This document shows positions 8,232-17,372 of a DNA stretch of 64,000 bases, piece by piece. Position 1 is the stretch's first letter. Each line of letters starts with the position of its first letter. The DNA comes from Frateuria aurantia DSM 6220 (GTDB lineage: Bacteria; Pseudomonadota; Gammaproteobacteria; Xanthomonadales; Rhodanobacteraceae), in the NCBI RefSeq assembly GCF_000242255.2, contig NC_017033.1:806001-870000 (forward strand), given 5' to 3'. A program made the translations under genes and the position numbers. The notes beneath the pieces were generated by a model. The model made no database searches, had not been told where the DNA came from, and saw nothing but the letters and a program-made list of their open reading frames with translations.

Positions 8232-8975
8232 TTACCAGCCCATGTACTGACCGCCGTTGATGGCCAGATTCGAGCCGGTGATCCAGCTCGAATCATCGCT
8301 GACCAGGAAGGCGACCGCCTGGGCGATTTCCTCGGGGCGGCCGAAACGGCCCAGAGGGATCTGGGCCACGATCTTCTCGCGGACATCCTCGCGTACGGCC
8401 TTGATCATGTCCGTGTCCACATAGCCCGGTGACACGGTATTCACGGTGATGCCGTATTTGGCATTTTCCAGCGCCAGCGAAATGGTGAAGCCATGGATAC
8501 CGGCCTTGGCGGCGGCATAGTTGGCCTGGCCGTACTGACCTTTCTGGCCGTTGACCGAGCTGATCTGCACAATGCGCCCCCAGCGGCGTTCGCGCATCCG
8601 CTCGATCACCGGCCGGGTGACATTGAAACAGGCATGCAGATTGGTGCCGATCACCTCGGACCACTGCTGATAACTCATCTTGTGGAAGGTGGCATCGCGG
8701 GTGATGCCGGCATTGTTCACCAGAATATCGATCGGTCCCAGCGCCGCTTCCACTTCGGCGACCATGGCGGCGCTGGAATCATGGTCCGAGACATCGCCCG
8801 GCACCAGCAGCACATTGTCCAGTCCTTCCGCAGCCAGCGCAGTGCGCAGGGCGTCGGCCTTGTCCGGGTCGCGGTAGTTGGTGGCAACCCGGTGACCTTT
8901 GCGCGCCAGATCCCTCACGATCGCGCCACCGATGCCGCCGGTGCCGCCCGTGACGAGCGCGGTATGCTGACTCAT
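8232..8975 (-). CDS. phaB: Acetoacetyl-CoA reductase (short-chain dehydrogenase)
   Basis: A 247-residue classical short-chain dehydrogenase: T-G-G-T-G-G-I-G nucleotide-binding loop, N-N-A-G-I, catalytic Ser in QISSVNG, Tyr and Lys in N-Y-A-A-A-K, and a C-terminal G-R-P-E-E-I-A and N-G-G-Q-Y-M. These last segments are typical of the PhaB/PhbB branch that reduces acetoacetyl-CoA to (R)-3-hydroxybutyryl-CoA with NADPH for polyhydroxybutyrate synthesis. No phaA or phaC is next to it, so a related 3-oxoacyl reductase role cannot be excluded. A short tandem repeat lies just upstream of its start. Confidence 0.85.
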   Translation of the reverse strand: MSQHTALVTGGTGGIGGAIVRDLARKGHRVATNYRDPDKADALRTALAAEGLDNVLLVPGDVSDHDSSAAMVAEVEAALGPIDILVNNAGITRDATFHKMSYQQWSEVIGTNLHACFNVTRPVIERMRERRWGRIVQISSVNGQKGQYGQANYAAAKAGIHGFTISLALENAKYGITVNTVSPGYVDTDMIKAVREDVREKIVAQIPLGRFGRPEEIAQAVAFLVSDDSSWITGSNLAINGGQYMGW

Positions 8976-9384
8976 TTACCTCTACTCCTGATGTCTTTGA
9001 TGTCTTTGATGTATGAAGCGGACAGGGTACAGCCGAAATCGATGCGTCTGGTCCTGAACTAAGGCCTGTGCCCGTGTCTTTATAGCGGTTTCCGGAAGAA
9101 GTTTACCGCTGCACTGCGACATGGTGGCAGGGCTGTTGCGCCCGCATTCAAGGGGTATTCGCAGGACGGAACGTCCGGATGCGGGATGGATATCCGGCTC
9201 GACGATGCCGCAGGCCGAAAGCATCGGGGATGCCGCGGCCAGGGATTCAGGCAACTGCCTTCCCGGACTCCTGTCTGCAGGCGACGCCGGATCAGGGCAT
9301 CGCCGGACTCGGATGGATGGCTCGCCGCAGGGACTGACCCGTGCAGGTGGTCCGGCGCCCGGATCGTGCGGCAAGGCTGGCGGT
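8976..9384. other. Intergenic region upstream of phaB
   Basis: About 410 bases between the phaB start and the 3' end of gluQ. The open frames here have no family character. Apart from the 9-base tandem repeat at 8989-9015, nothing recognisable is seen. Confidence 0.45.
8989..9015. repeat. Short tandem repeat TGATGTCTT
   Basis: Two exact copies and a partial third copy of a 9-base unit, 14 bases upstream of the phaB start codon on the opposite strand, thus in its leader or promoter. Confidence 0.6.
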
Positions 9385-10254
9385 TCAGTTTCCTGAGGTG
9401 TCCCGAAGCCGGCTTCGGGCGGATGGCAAGGGCATCGACAAGGCGGCGGCCAGCAGTTCAGCCGGGGGCAGCCCGATCTCGGCGGCTGCCGGACTGCCCA
9501 ATTGCCGCAATGCCGTTCGCAGTGCATCAGCCGGGGACATCTCGTCCAGGGCGGGGGCTTGAGAAGACTTCGACAGTTTCCTGCCCTGTGCATCGAGCAG
9601 TACCGGCAGATGCGCATAGTCCGGATGCGGCAGGCCCAGCCAGCGTTGCAACAACCATTGTCTGGGCGTGGAGGACAGCAGGTCGGCGCCACGCACGACT
9701 TCACTGACGCCTTGCCAGGCGTCATCGACGACGGTGGCCAGCTGGTAGGAATCGAAGCCTTCCACCCGGCGGACCACGAAGTCGCCGACGGTCTGCCGAA
9801 GATCGACCTGTTGCGGACCCAGGATCCGGTCGTGAAAATGCAGCACTTCATCGGGCGTGCGGGCCCGCCAGGCAGGCGCGCGGTCAGTCTGCGGCCCGAT
9901 CAGGCAGTGCCCGTCGCGGTGCACGCCGCCTTGCGAGGCCAGCAGCTGCCGACTGCACCAGCAGGGAAACACGAGGTTTTCCTGGCGCAGGGCCTCGAAC
10001 GCCTGGTCATAGGCCGGCCGGCGCTGCGACTGGAACAGCACCGGCGTATCCGGGACCAGACCGAGGCGCTTCAGGCTGGCCAGAATCCGCTGACTGGCGC
10101 CGGCCACTTCGCGGGGGGGATCGATATCGTCGATCCGGACCAGCCACTGCCCCCCCTGGCGTCGCGCTGACAACCAGCTGCCCAGAGCCGCCAGCAGCGA
10201 CCCCTGGTGCAAGTCACCGGTGGGCGAGGGTGCGAAACGTCCGCGAACTGTCAT
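9385..10254 (-). CDS. gluQ: Glutamyl-Q tRNA(Asp) synthetase
   Basis: A 289-residue truncated class I glutamyl-tRNA synthetase paralogue. It has the catalytic core signature R-F-A-P-S-P-T-G with the HIGH-like H-Q-G-S, the second motif G-R-K-L-S-K-S, and a C-W-C segment with a later Cys for zinc. It lacks the anticodon-binding domain, as GluQ-RS does, and charges glutamate onto queuosine 34 of tRNA(Asp). The start at 10254 (MTVRGRF) gives the standard family N-terminus. The frame is open further upstream. The dsbA gene lies 129 bases upstream on the same strand. Confidence 0.9.
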   Translation of the reverse strand: MTVRGRFAPSPTGDLHQGSLLAALGSWLSARRQGGQWLVRIDDIDPPREVAGASQRILASLKRLGLVPDTPVLFQSQRRPAYDQAFEALRQENLVFPCWCSRQLLASQGGVHRDGHCLIGPQTDRAPAWRARTPDEVLHFHDRILGPQQVDLRQTVGDFVVRRVEGFDSYQLATVVDDAWQGVSEVVRGADLLSSTPRQWLLQRWLGLPHPDYAHLPVLLDAQGRKLSKSSQAPALDEMSPADALRTALRQLGSPAAAEIGLPPAELLAAALSMPLPSARSRLRDTSGN

Positions 10255-10383
10255 CGCTATGGCTTGGGTCTGCCTGGGCTTGGGCACATGGCCGCTCAAG
10301 GGGCGACAGCTTAACCTGCGCCGCCGTCGGCTTGCCAGATGAGGAGGGGCGACGGCTCCGAACGGGAAGGGGCATCCGCGATT

Positions 10384-11034
10384 TCAGTGCGCGGGTGACT
10401 GCAGCTCGTGCCGGACCAGCACCCGGACCACCTCCAGCATGCCGGCATAGGACTGATTGCCATCGGACGACACCTTGTAACGCCCATTGACGACAAAACT
10501 GGGGGTGGAATCCACGCCCCAGCGCTCCGTCAGCAAGGCATCGTGGCGCATGGTTTCCCAGACTGGTCGCGAGTTGGCCTGCTCCAGAAAACGGTCGGAG
10601 GCGATACCGTAAGCGGCATAGAAGCCGGCCAGTGACTGCAACTGGTCCAGCGGCTGATGGTCTACCCACAAGGCCTTGAACAGGGCCAGATGACTGGCCT
10701 CGACGGCATGATGATTTCGCGCCACATAGAAGCCGCGGGCATAAACCAGCCAGGGCATATTGAACATCGCCGGTATCAGCTTGAAGGCGACCCCGGCGGG
10801 CAACTGGCGCCGGAAACGGTCAACCTGCGCCGCCGCCTCGGCGCAGTGCACGCAGCCGTAGGAAAAGATTTCCACCACTTCGACCCGGCCGGCGGCAGAG
10901 GCGCGCTCGGGCGAGGGCAGCACGCTGTAGCTGCCGGCCGGCGGCAGCTGGGCCGCGCGGGCCGAACTCGCCGCCGTCCACAGCCACAGGCAGGAAGCCA
11001 GAGTCTGAAGCAGGCGCAGCTTGAATCGGGACAT
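10384..11034 (-). CDS. dsbA: Thiol:disulfide interchange protein DsbA
   Basis: A 216-residue periplasmic thioredoxin-fold oxidase: signal peptide ending A-R-A, active site C-V-H-C at residues 61-64, and the cis-proline loop V-D-S-T-P-S-F. The C-x-H-C dipeptide is close to the classical C-P-H-C, so an oxidising role in disulfide formation is expected. The start at 11034 is chosen because it leads directly into the signal peptide. The frame remains open to 11313. DsbB is not in the window. Confidence 0.88.
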   Translation of the reverse strand: MSRFKLRLLQTLASCLWLWTAASSARAAQLPPAGSYSVLPSPERASAAGRVEVVEIFSYGCVHCAEAAAQVDRFRRQLPAGVAFKLIPAMFNMPWLVYARGFYVARNHHAVEASHLALFKALWVDHQPLDQLQSLAGFYAAYGIASDRFLEQANSRPVWETMRHDALLTERWGVDSTPSFVVNGRYKVSSDGNQSYAGMLEVVRVLVRHELQSPAH

Positions 11035-11179
11035 GGCGGGATCCGATGGGAGCGTGAAGTGGAGCGGGCGGCCAACATAGCATGTCCCTGGTTCGCGTCC
11101 GGAGGGTGGAGGCGGCCGTGTATGCTGTGCAGTCCATGCCTTCGCTCCGGCCCGGGGCCAACTTCCGAGGATCACGTCC

Positions 11180-11692
11180 ATGTCTGTTCCGGCCATGTCA
11201 CCGCCCACCGACGCCGCACTGCGGGCCTTGGCCCTGTCACTGGCCGAACGGATGTTGGCCAGACGCTGGCATCTGGCCACGGCTGAATCCTGTACCGGTG
11301 GCTGGATCGCCAAGGTCGTGACCGACCTGGCTGGCAGTTCGGGCTGGTTCGAGGCGGGGCTGGTGACCTACAGCAATCAAGCCAAGACTCGCTTGCTCGG
11401 TGTGTCGCCGGCCACGCTGGAGCGGCATGGCGCGGTCAGCGAGGCGACGGTACGGGAGATGGTGGCCGGTGCGCTGGCCGTCACCGAGGCCGATGTGGCG
11501 GTGGCCGTGACCGGCATTGCCGGGCCGGGCGGGGCCACCCCCGGCAAGCCTGCAGGCAGCGTCTGGATCGGCTGGCAGCGACGTGGTGCCGAGGACGGTG
11601 CCAGACTGTACCGGTTCGAGGGGGATCGCGAAGCCGTGCGGCGCCTGACCGTGCAGATGGCCTTGCAGGGGCTGCTGGCGAGCATTGACTGA
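11180..11692 (+). CDS. pncC: Nicotinamide-nucleotide amidohydrolase (CinA C-terminal domain)
   Basis: A 170-residue stand-alone CinA C-terminal domain: A-E-S-C-T-G-G near the N-terminus, then G-L-V-T-Y-S-N, G-A-V-S-E, V-T-G-I-A-G-P-G-G and K-P-A-G-S-V segments. PncC deamidates NMN to nicotinate mononucleotide in NAD salvage. It lies 147 bases upstream of recA on the same strand, the order seen in many gammaproteobacteria. The start could be the Met at codon 6. Confidence 0.92.
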   Translation: MSVPAMSPPTDAALRALALSLAERMLARRWHLATAESCTGGWIAKVVTDLAGSSGWFEAGLVTYSNQAKTRLLGVSPATLERHGAVSEATVREMVAGALAVTEADVAVAVTGIAGPGGATPGKPAGSVWIGWQRRGAEDGARLYRFEGDREAVRRLTVQMALQGLLASID

Positions 11693-11839
11693 TTGCTGCC
11701 CTGGTCGTCACGACAGGGTCTTGACGGGCATGGGATACTCAAAAAATGGATTGGCCAGCTGCCGTGTCGCAAGTTCTGAGACGGGGTCCCCTCATACTTG
11801 CCGGCAGGCTTTATCAGAAACTGAATCGGGATGAACACG

Positions 11840-12886
11840 ATGGATGACAACAAGCGTCGCGCGCTGACTTCGGCCCTTGGCCAGATCGAAAAACAATTCG
11901 GCAAGGGTGCGGTGATGCGTCTGGGCGACCGCACCGAAGAGAAGATCGACACGGTATCGACCGGCTCGCTGGGTCTGGACATCGCCTTGGGCGTCGGTGG
12001 TCTGCCGCGCGGCCGGATCGTGGAAATCTACGGCCCCGAGTCGTCGGGCAAGACCACCTTGACTCTGCAGGTGATCGCCAACTGCCAGAAGAACGGGGGC
12101 ACCGCGGCCTTCGTCGATGCCGAGCATGCTCTGGATCCGACCTATGCCGAAAAACTGGGCGTCAAGGTCGAGGATCTGCTGATTTCCCAGCCCGACACCG
12201 GTGAACAGGCGCTGGAAATCGCCGACATGCTGGTGCGCTCGGGCGCGGTCGACGTGGTTGTGGTCGACTCGGTGGCGGCGTTGACCCCCAAAGCCGAAAT
12301 CGAGGGCGAGATGGGCGACTCTCATGTCGGCCTGCATGCGCGACTGATGAGCCAGGCCCTGCGCAAGCTGACCGCCAACATCAAGAAGTCGAACTGTCTG
12401 GTGGTCTTCATCAACCAGATTCGCATGAAGATCGGTGTGATGTTCGGCAGCCCCGAAACCACCACCGGCGGCAATGCCCTGAAGTTCTACGCTTCGGTGC
12501 GTCTGGATATCCGCCGCATCGGTGCGGTCAAGAAGGGCGATGAGGTGATCGGTTCGGAGACCCGCGTCAAGGTGGTCAAGAACAAGGTGGCGCCGCCGTT
12601 CCGCCAGACCGAGTTCGAGATTCTCTACGGTGAGGGTACCTCGCGTGAAGGCGAGATCATCGAGCTGGGTGTGCGCGAGAACCTGATCGACAAGGCTGGT
12701 GCCTGGTACAGCTACAAGGGTGATCGCATCGGGCAGGGCAAGGAGAATGTCCGCCAGTTCCTGCGTGACAATCCGGCGATTGCCGACGAGGTCGACACCG
12801 AGCTGCGTGCCCGTCTGCTGGTCAGTGCCAAGCCCAAGCCGGCCGAAGCCGAAGCCGAAGCCGCCGCTGCCAAAGACGAGGCATGA
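11840..12886 (+). CDS. recA: Recombinase A
   Basis: A 348-residue RecA with Walker A G-P-E-S-S-G-K-T, the L2-type [11 protein letters not shown] segment, and an acidic Ala/Glu-rich tail. It forms the strand-exchange filament and is the SOS co-protease. The ATG at 11840 gives the family start (MDDNK) with GGGA eight bases upstream. The in-frame ATG at 11831 has no ribosome-binding site. recX follows after 60 bases. lexA is not adjacent, unlike in many Xanthomonadaceae. Confidence 0.98.
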   Translation: MDDNKRRALTSALGQIEKQFGKGAVMRLGDRTEEKIDTVSTGSLGLDIALGVGGLPRGRIVEIYGPESSGKTTLTLQVIANCQKNGGTAAFVDAEHALDPTYAEKLGVKVEDLLISQPDTGEQALEIADMLVRSGAVDVVVVDSVAALTPKAEIEGEMGDSHVGLHARLMSQALRKLTANIKKSNCLVVFINQIRMKIGVMFGSPETTTGGNALKFYASVRLDIRRIGAVKKGDEVIGSETRVKVVKNKVAPPFRQTEFEILYGEGTSREGEIIELGVRENLIDKAGAWYSYKGDRIGQGKENVRQFLRDNPAIADEVDTELRARLLVSAKPKPAEAEAEAAAAKDEA

Positions 12887-12946
12887 GGCCCGGTGTTTCG
12901 GTGATGTTCGCCTGATGGCGGGCTTCACCACAATGGTGCCGGATCG

Positions 12947-13465
12947 ATGAGCCGTTTCAAGGCTTCCGCTCGCCCCAGACCCAGCGCCTATGACAAGGCG
13001 CTGGGTCTGCTGGCGCGACGTGAGCACTCCCTGTTCGAATTGCGTCGCAAACTGGGGCAGGGCGGTTATGCCGCCGATGAGATCCGGCAAGCGCTTGAGC
13101 GGCTGGATGCCTCGCCTTATCAGGATGACCAGCGTTTCGGCGAGGCCTTGTTGCGCAGCCGGGTGCAGCAGGGCTATGGCCCGATGCGGATCCGGGTTGA
13201 ATTGCGCAGCCACGGTCTGAGTGATCGCATCATTGCCGAGCTGCTGGAAGAGGCCGCTGTGGACTGGGATGGACTGGCGCAACGTCAGCTGATCCGCCAT
13301 TACGGCACTGAACCGGCCGAGGAGGCGGTCGACCGTCAGCGCCGGGCCCAGTATCTGCAGCGCAGGGGCTTCAGTGCGGCGAATATCCGCGCAGCCGGTC
13401 AGCGTCTGGAGGAGGCCGGTACAGATGATGGGATGACATTCGATGCGTCCTGCTTCGGTGAATAG
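12947..13465 (+). CDS. recX: Regulatory protein RecX
   Basis: A 172-residue helical protein with repeated three-helix units (A-L-G-L-L-A-R-R-E-H-S, D-D-Q-R-F-G-E-A, Y-G-P-M-R-I-R-V-E-L, Y-L-Q-R-R-G-F) characteristic of RecX, which caps and inhibits RecA filaments. It lies 60 bases after recA, in the usual recA-recX operon. Confidence 0.92.
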   Translation: MSRFKASARPRPSAYDKALGLLARREHSLFELRRKLGQGGYAADEIRQALERLDASPYQDDQRFGEALLRSRVQQGYGPMRIRVELRSHGLSDRIIAELLEEAAVDWDGLAQRQLIRHYGTEPAEEAVDRQRRAQYLQRRGFSAANIRAAGQRLEEAGTDDGMTFDASCFGE

Positions 13466-13858
13466 GCCGCGGGGATCGGTCAGCGTTCTCCGCAGCCTTC
13501 GCCGGGCCTGCAAAGGCTGAATCGCCAGCCATGCCCTCGGCATGGCCAGACAAGACCTTGGTCCAAGGGCTCGGATCGGCAGGCGGCCTCCGGCGTCGAG
13601 GCTGTCCGGCGACTAGAAAGTTGCAGTCACTTTCCAGCCTGCGGCCACCGGTATCGGCGTTGCCGGCCACGGTGTGCAGCCTTGATCGGCCGGCTTCGGG
13701 CCGGAGCGGCGGCTCGTCCCGCAGCTGGATGCTTGCTTCCAAAGGCGTCCGCCCCCAAAGTAAGCGACCCAAGCCACGCATGTCGTCCGCGAAAGCACCG
13801 AATCCAAGGTGGGCTCGCCCGCGTGGCCCCCATGCGTACGCCGCCGCCATCGATCATT
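13466..13858. other. alaS upstream region with several perfect hairpins
   Basis: No gene. It holds GCCATGCC-CTC-GGCATGGC at 13528-13546 and further hairpins, among them one with GAAAGT / ACTTTC arms near 13615-13635. The first could be part of the recX transcript end, the others part of an alaS leader. Confidence 0.45.
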
Positions 13859-16507
13859 ATGAAAACCGCCGAAATCCGCTCAGCCTTCCTCGAATTCTTC
13901 CGCGAAAAGCAGCACAGCATCGTGCCGTCGAGTTCGCTGGTGCCTGCCAGTGATCCGACCTTGTTGTTCACCAACTCGGGCATGGTGCAGTTCAAGAATG
14001 TTTTTCTCGGCAGCGAAAAGCCGGCCCATGTCCGCGTCGCCGATGTGCAGCGCTGCCTGCGGGCCGGCGGCAAGCACAACGATCTCGATGCGGTCGGTTA
14101 CACCGCCCGTCATCACACGTTTTTCGAAATGCTGGGCAATTGGTCGTTCGGGGATTACTTCAAGAAAGAGGCCATCCACTGGGCCTGGGAACTGCTGACC
14201 CGTGTTTTCGGTCTGCCGGCCGAGCGGCTGACGGTTACCGTCTACCATACCGATGACGAGGCCTATGCCATCTGGCATGACCAGGTCGGCGTGCCCGCCG
14301 AGCGAATCATCCGCATCGGCGACAACAAGGGGGCGCCTTACGCTTCGGACAACTTCTGGCAGATGGCCGATACCGGTCCCTGCGGTCCTTGCACCGAGAT
14401 CTTCTACGACCATGGGGAGGGCATCGCCGGCGGTCCCCCGGGTTCGCCGGACGAGGATGGCGACCGCTTTATCGAGATATGGAATCTGGTGTTCATGCAG
14501 TTCGACCGGGCGCCCGATGGCAGCCTGGCGCCGTTGCCGGCGCCCTGCGTGGATACTGGCATGGGTCTGGAGCGGCTGGCTGCGGTGCTGCAGCATGTGC
14601 ATTCCAATTACGAGATCGACCTGTTCGCGCATCTGATCCGGGTTGCCGGCGAACTGACCGGCACCGCCGATCTGGGCAACAAGTCGCTGCGGGTGATCGC
14701 CGATCATATCCGGGCCTGCTCCTTCCTGGTCATTGACGGGGTGCTCCCTTCCAACGAGGGTCGTGGCTATGTGCTGCGCCGGATCATCCGTCGCGCGCTG
14801 CGCCATGGCTGGATGCTGGGCGTGCGCGGTGACTTCTTCTGGCAGATGGTGTCGCCGCTGGTTGCGGAGATGGGCGAGGCCTATCCCGAACTGGCCCAGC
14901 GCCAAAGCTTCGTGGAAGAGGTGCTGCGCAACGAAGAGCAGCGTTTCGGGGAAACCCTGGAACACGGCATGCGGGTATTTGACGAGCTGGCGGGCAAGGC
15001 CTCGGGCCGGATCGCCGGTGAAGATGCCTTCCGTCTGTATGACACCTACGGCTTTCCCGTCGATCTGACGGCGGATATCGCACGTGAGCGTGGTCTGGAT
15101 GTCGATATGGCCGGCTTCGAGCAGGCGATGCAGCAGCAGCGCGAGCGAGCCCGCGCCTCCAGCCGCTTTGAATCCCGTGGCCAGATGCCGGCCGAGCTGG
15201 CCAGCCAGCTGGCTGCCACCGATTTTATGGGTTACCAGACCTTGGTCGTCGAGCAGGCCACCGTCATCGGGATGGTTCGTGACGGTGTGCAGCTGAACGA
15301 GCTGGCCGATGGCGAGGAAGCCTGGGTCATTCTTGACCGGACCCCGTTCTATGCCGAATCCGGTGGCCAGAGTGGTGACCAGGGCGAGCTGCATGGCGTC
15401 GAGGGGGTGCTGGCGGTCAGCGACACCAGCAAGCTGGGCGGAGTGTTCTTCGCTCATGTCGGCCGCTGGAAAGGCCGGGCCGCGCTGCGTGTCGGAAGCC
15501 AGGTCGAGGCCCGTGTAGATGGCACGAGGCGTGCTGCCATCGCGCTGAATCATTCGGCTACGCATCTGTTGCACAGCGCGCTGCGTCAGGTGCTGGGCGA
15601 GCATGTCGCGCAGAAAGGTTCGCTGGTCGCGGCTGGTCGGCTGCGCTTCGATTTTTCGCATCTGCGTCCGGTCAATCGCGAGGAAATCGAGCAGATTGAA
15701 AACCTGGTCAACGCCGAGATCCGTCACAACGAGGCGGTGGAAACCCGGCACATGAGCTATGACGACGCGATCGAGGCCGGTGCGATGGCCTTGTTCGGCG
15801 AGAAGTACGGCGACGAAGTGCGGGTACTGCGGATGGGCGAGTTCTCCACCGAGCTGTGCGGCGGTACCCATGTACAGCGTACCGGTGATATCGGTCTGTT
15901 CAAGATTCTCTCCGAAGGCGGCGTCGCTTCGGGGGTGCGTCGCATCGAGGCTGTCACCGGCACGGCGGCGCTGGCTCTGGTCAACGGACAGGAACGTCGT
16001 CTCGGAGAAATCGCCCAGCTGCTGTCCGGCCCCAGTGACGAGTCGGTGGACAAACTGCGTCAGTTGCTGGATCGGCAGAAGAAGCTGGAGCGCGAGCTGG
16101 AGTCGTTGAAAGCCAAGGCGGCCGGCTCGGCGACCGCGAATCTGGCGGAGCAGGCTGAAGATCTGGGCGGCATCAAGCTGATCACGGCCAGACTGGAGGG
16201 CCTGGATGCGAAGGCCTTGCGTGAAAGCATCGACAACCTCAAGACTCAGCTTCCTGACAGCGTGATCCTGCTGGCCGGTGTGGTCGATGGGCGGGTCGCC
16301 CTGGTTGCCAGCGTCAACGGTGCGGCTCGCGCCATGCTGAAGGCCGGTGCTGTGGTTGGCCATATCGGCAAGCTGATCGGTGGCAAGGGAGGCGGTCGCG
16401 ATGATCTGGCCCAGGGCGGTGGTGTCGATTCGCCCGCCCTGCCGGGCGCACTGAACGAGACCCGTGCCTGGATCAGCGGGGAACTCGGGCAGGCGGCTGT
16501 CGTCTAA
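13859..16507 (+). CDS. alaS: Alanine-tRNA ligase
   Basis: An 882-residue class II synthetase, close to the E. coli length. The N-terminal catalytic domain begins K-T-A-E-I-R-S-A-F. The editing domain has the zinc motifs N-H-S-A-T-H-L-L-H and C-G-G-T-H, and the C-terminal region contains a coiled coil and ends with the [11 protein letters not shown]1 glycine-rich motif. The start at 13859 is the family start. In-frame ATG 13832 would add nine non-conserved residues. No clear ribosome-binding site precedes either. csrA follows downstream, a conserved order. Confidence 0.97.
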   Translation: MKTAEIRSAFLEFFREKQHSIVPSSSLVPASDPTLLFTNSGMVQFKNVFLGSEKPAHVRVADVQRCLRAGGKHNDLDAVGYTARHHTFFEMLGNWSFGDYFKKEAIHWAWELLTRVFGLPAERLTVTVYHTDDEAYAIWHDQVGVPAERIIRIGDNKGAPYASDNFWQMADTGPCGPCTEIFYDHGEGIAGGPPGSPDEDGDRFIEIWNLVFMQFDRAPDGSLAPLPAPCVDTGMGLERLAAVLQHVHSNYEIDLFAHLIRVAGELTGTADLGNKSLRVIADHIRACSFLVIDGVLPSNEGRGYVLRRIIRRALRHGWMLGVRGDFFWQMVSPLVAEMGEAYPELAQRQSFVEEVLRNEEQRFGETLEHGMRVFDELAGKASGRIAGEDAFRLYDTYGFPVDLTADIARERGLDVDMAGFEQAMQQQRERARASSRFESRGQMPAELASQLAATDFMGYQTLVVEQATVIGMVRDGVQLNELADGEEAWVILDRTPFYAESGGQSGDQGELHGVEGVLAVSDTSKLGGVFFAHVGRWKGRAALRVGSQVEARVDGTRRAAIALNHSATHLLHSALRQVLGEHVAQKGSLVAAGRLRFDFSHLRPVNREEIEQIENLVNAEIRHNEAVETRHMSYDDAIEAGAMALFGEKYGDEVRVLRMGEFSTELCGGTHVQRTGDIGLFKILSEGGVASGVRRIEAVTGTAALALVNGQERRLGEIAQLLSGPSDESVDKLRQLLDRQKKLERELESLKAKAAGSATANLAEQAEDLGGIKLITARLEGLDAKALRESIDNLKTQLPDSVILLAGVVDGRVALVASVNGAARAMLKAGAVVGHIGKLIGGKGGGRDDLAQGGGVDSPALPGALNETRAWISGELGQAAVV

Positions 16508-16771
16508 GTGTCCATGGGTTGACGCTGCATTCACATGAAAAGTGCGTCGAACGATGTTAAGGTGGCGTCGAATATGTATGGGCTTCCTGTCAACACGAAT
16601 GCTGTCAGGGAGTTCTTGGGTGTGGATGGGTGAGCGCGGCCCGAGGAATCTGGATAAGCTGTTTTCGATGGCAGGGCTTGGAAAGTGACTTGGTGAGCTG
16701 TGGTGGAGTTGCCCATCGAGATGGATGGCACTGCAGGAACCCCGGATTAAGAACCATATTGGAGTGAAGAC

Positions 16772-16993
16772 ATGCTTATTCTGACCCGCCGGGTCGGTGA
16801 GACCCTGATGATCGGCGACGAAATCACCGTCACTGTGCTGGGTGTCAAAGGCAATCAGGTACGCATCGGCATCAACGCCCCCAAGGACGTTGCAGTGCAT
16901 CGTGAAGAAATCTATCAGCGGATCCGCAGCGAATTCGGAGCCGATGGCAGCGAAGCCGTGGTCAGTGCCGGCGAAGTGCATTCCGATCACTAA
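16772..16993 (+). CDS. csrA: Carbon storage regulator CsrA/RsmA
   Basis: A 73-residue RNA-binding homodimer protein. The conserved N-terminus ([10 protein letters not shown]) and the V-A-V-H-R-E-E-I-Y segment are intact, and the variable C-terminal tail is slightly longer than in E. coli. GGAG lies nine bases before the ATG. CsrA binds GGA-containing leader loops and controls translation and stability of carbon-flux, motility and biofilm mRNAs. It lies between alaS and tRNA-Ser, a conserved gammaproteobacterial order. Confidence 0.96.
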   Translation: MLILTRRVGETLMIGDEITVTVLGVKGNQVRIGINAPKDVAVHREEIYQRIRSEFGADGSEAVVSAGEVHSDH

Positions 16994-16998
16994 AAAGC

Positions 16999-17026
16999 TT
17001 TACATCTGCTGCTGAGACCCTATAAT
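16999..17026 (+). promoter_or_regulatory. Promoter of tRNA-Ser
   Basis: TTTACA at 16999-17004, a 16-base spacer and a perfect TATAAT at 17021-17026, about 30 bases before the mature tRNA 5' end. The -35 element overlaps the region just after the csrA stop codon. Confidence 0.75.
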
Positions 17027-17055
17027 TAGCGGCTCTGCAGCAAAGCAGAAACAAT

Positions 17056-17148
17056 GGAGAGATGCCCGAGAGGCTGAAGGGGCTCCCCTGCTAAGGGAGT
17101 ATAGGGTCAAAAGCCTTATCGAGGGTTCGAATCCCTCTCTCTCCGCCA
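17056..17148 (+). tRNA. tRNA-Ser (GCU)
   Basis: A 93-base class II tRNA with the 3' CCA encoded. The acceptor stem GGAGAGA pairs with TCTCTCC, the anticodon stem CTCCC/GGGAG encloses loop CTGCTAA with anticodon GCT (17090-17092), and there is a long variable arm followed by GGGTTCGAATCCC for the T arm. It reads AGC and AGU codons. Confidence 0.97.
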
Positions 17149-17162
17149 GATTCAGACAATGA

Positions 17163-17185
17163 GCCCCGCATGTCGGGGCTTTTTG
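17163..17185 (+). terminator. Rho-independent terminator after tRNA-Ser
   Basis: Stem AGCCCCG / CGGGGCT with a CATGT-type loop and a run of five T, 14 bases after the tRNA end. Confidence 0.88.
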
Positions 17186-17372
17186 TCGTCTGCCAGTTGC
17201 GGCGATGCCTGCGGTCATGGCGGCAAGGACGTCCAGAAAGTCTTGATGCGCAGCGGATGACTGGGTGTCGCCTTTGTCTCGTATATCGATATATGTCGAA
17301 ATTCGAGTAGATCCGGGCGAGGTACGGTCCAGTCCTCGCCATCGGCGAAAATGCGCCGGTGACGAGTGCTGA

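Noticed and set aside
11701-11716. LexA box before recA
   Set aside because: Only CTGG-N8-ACAG, GC-rich and with no matching promoter; insufficient for a feature.
13880-16990. Very long antisense open frame opposite alaS and csrA
   Set aside because: It mirrors the third-codon GC bias of alaS, has no family motif and overlaps a conserved gene completely.
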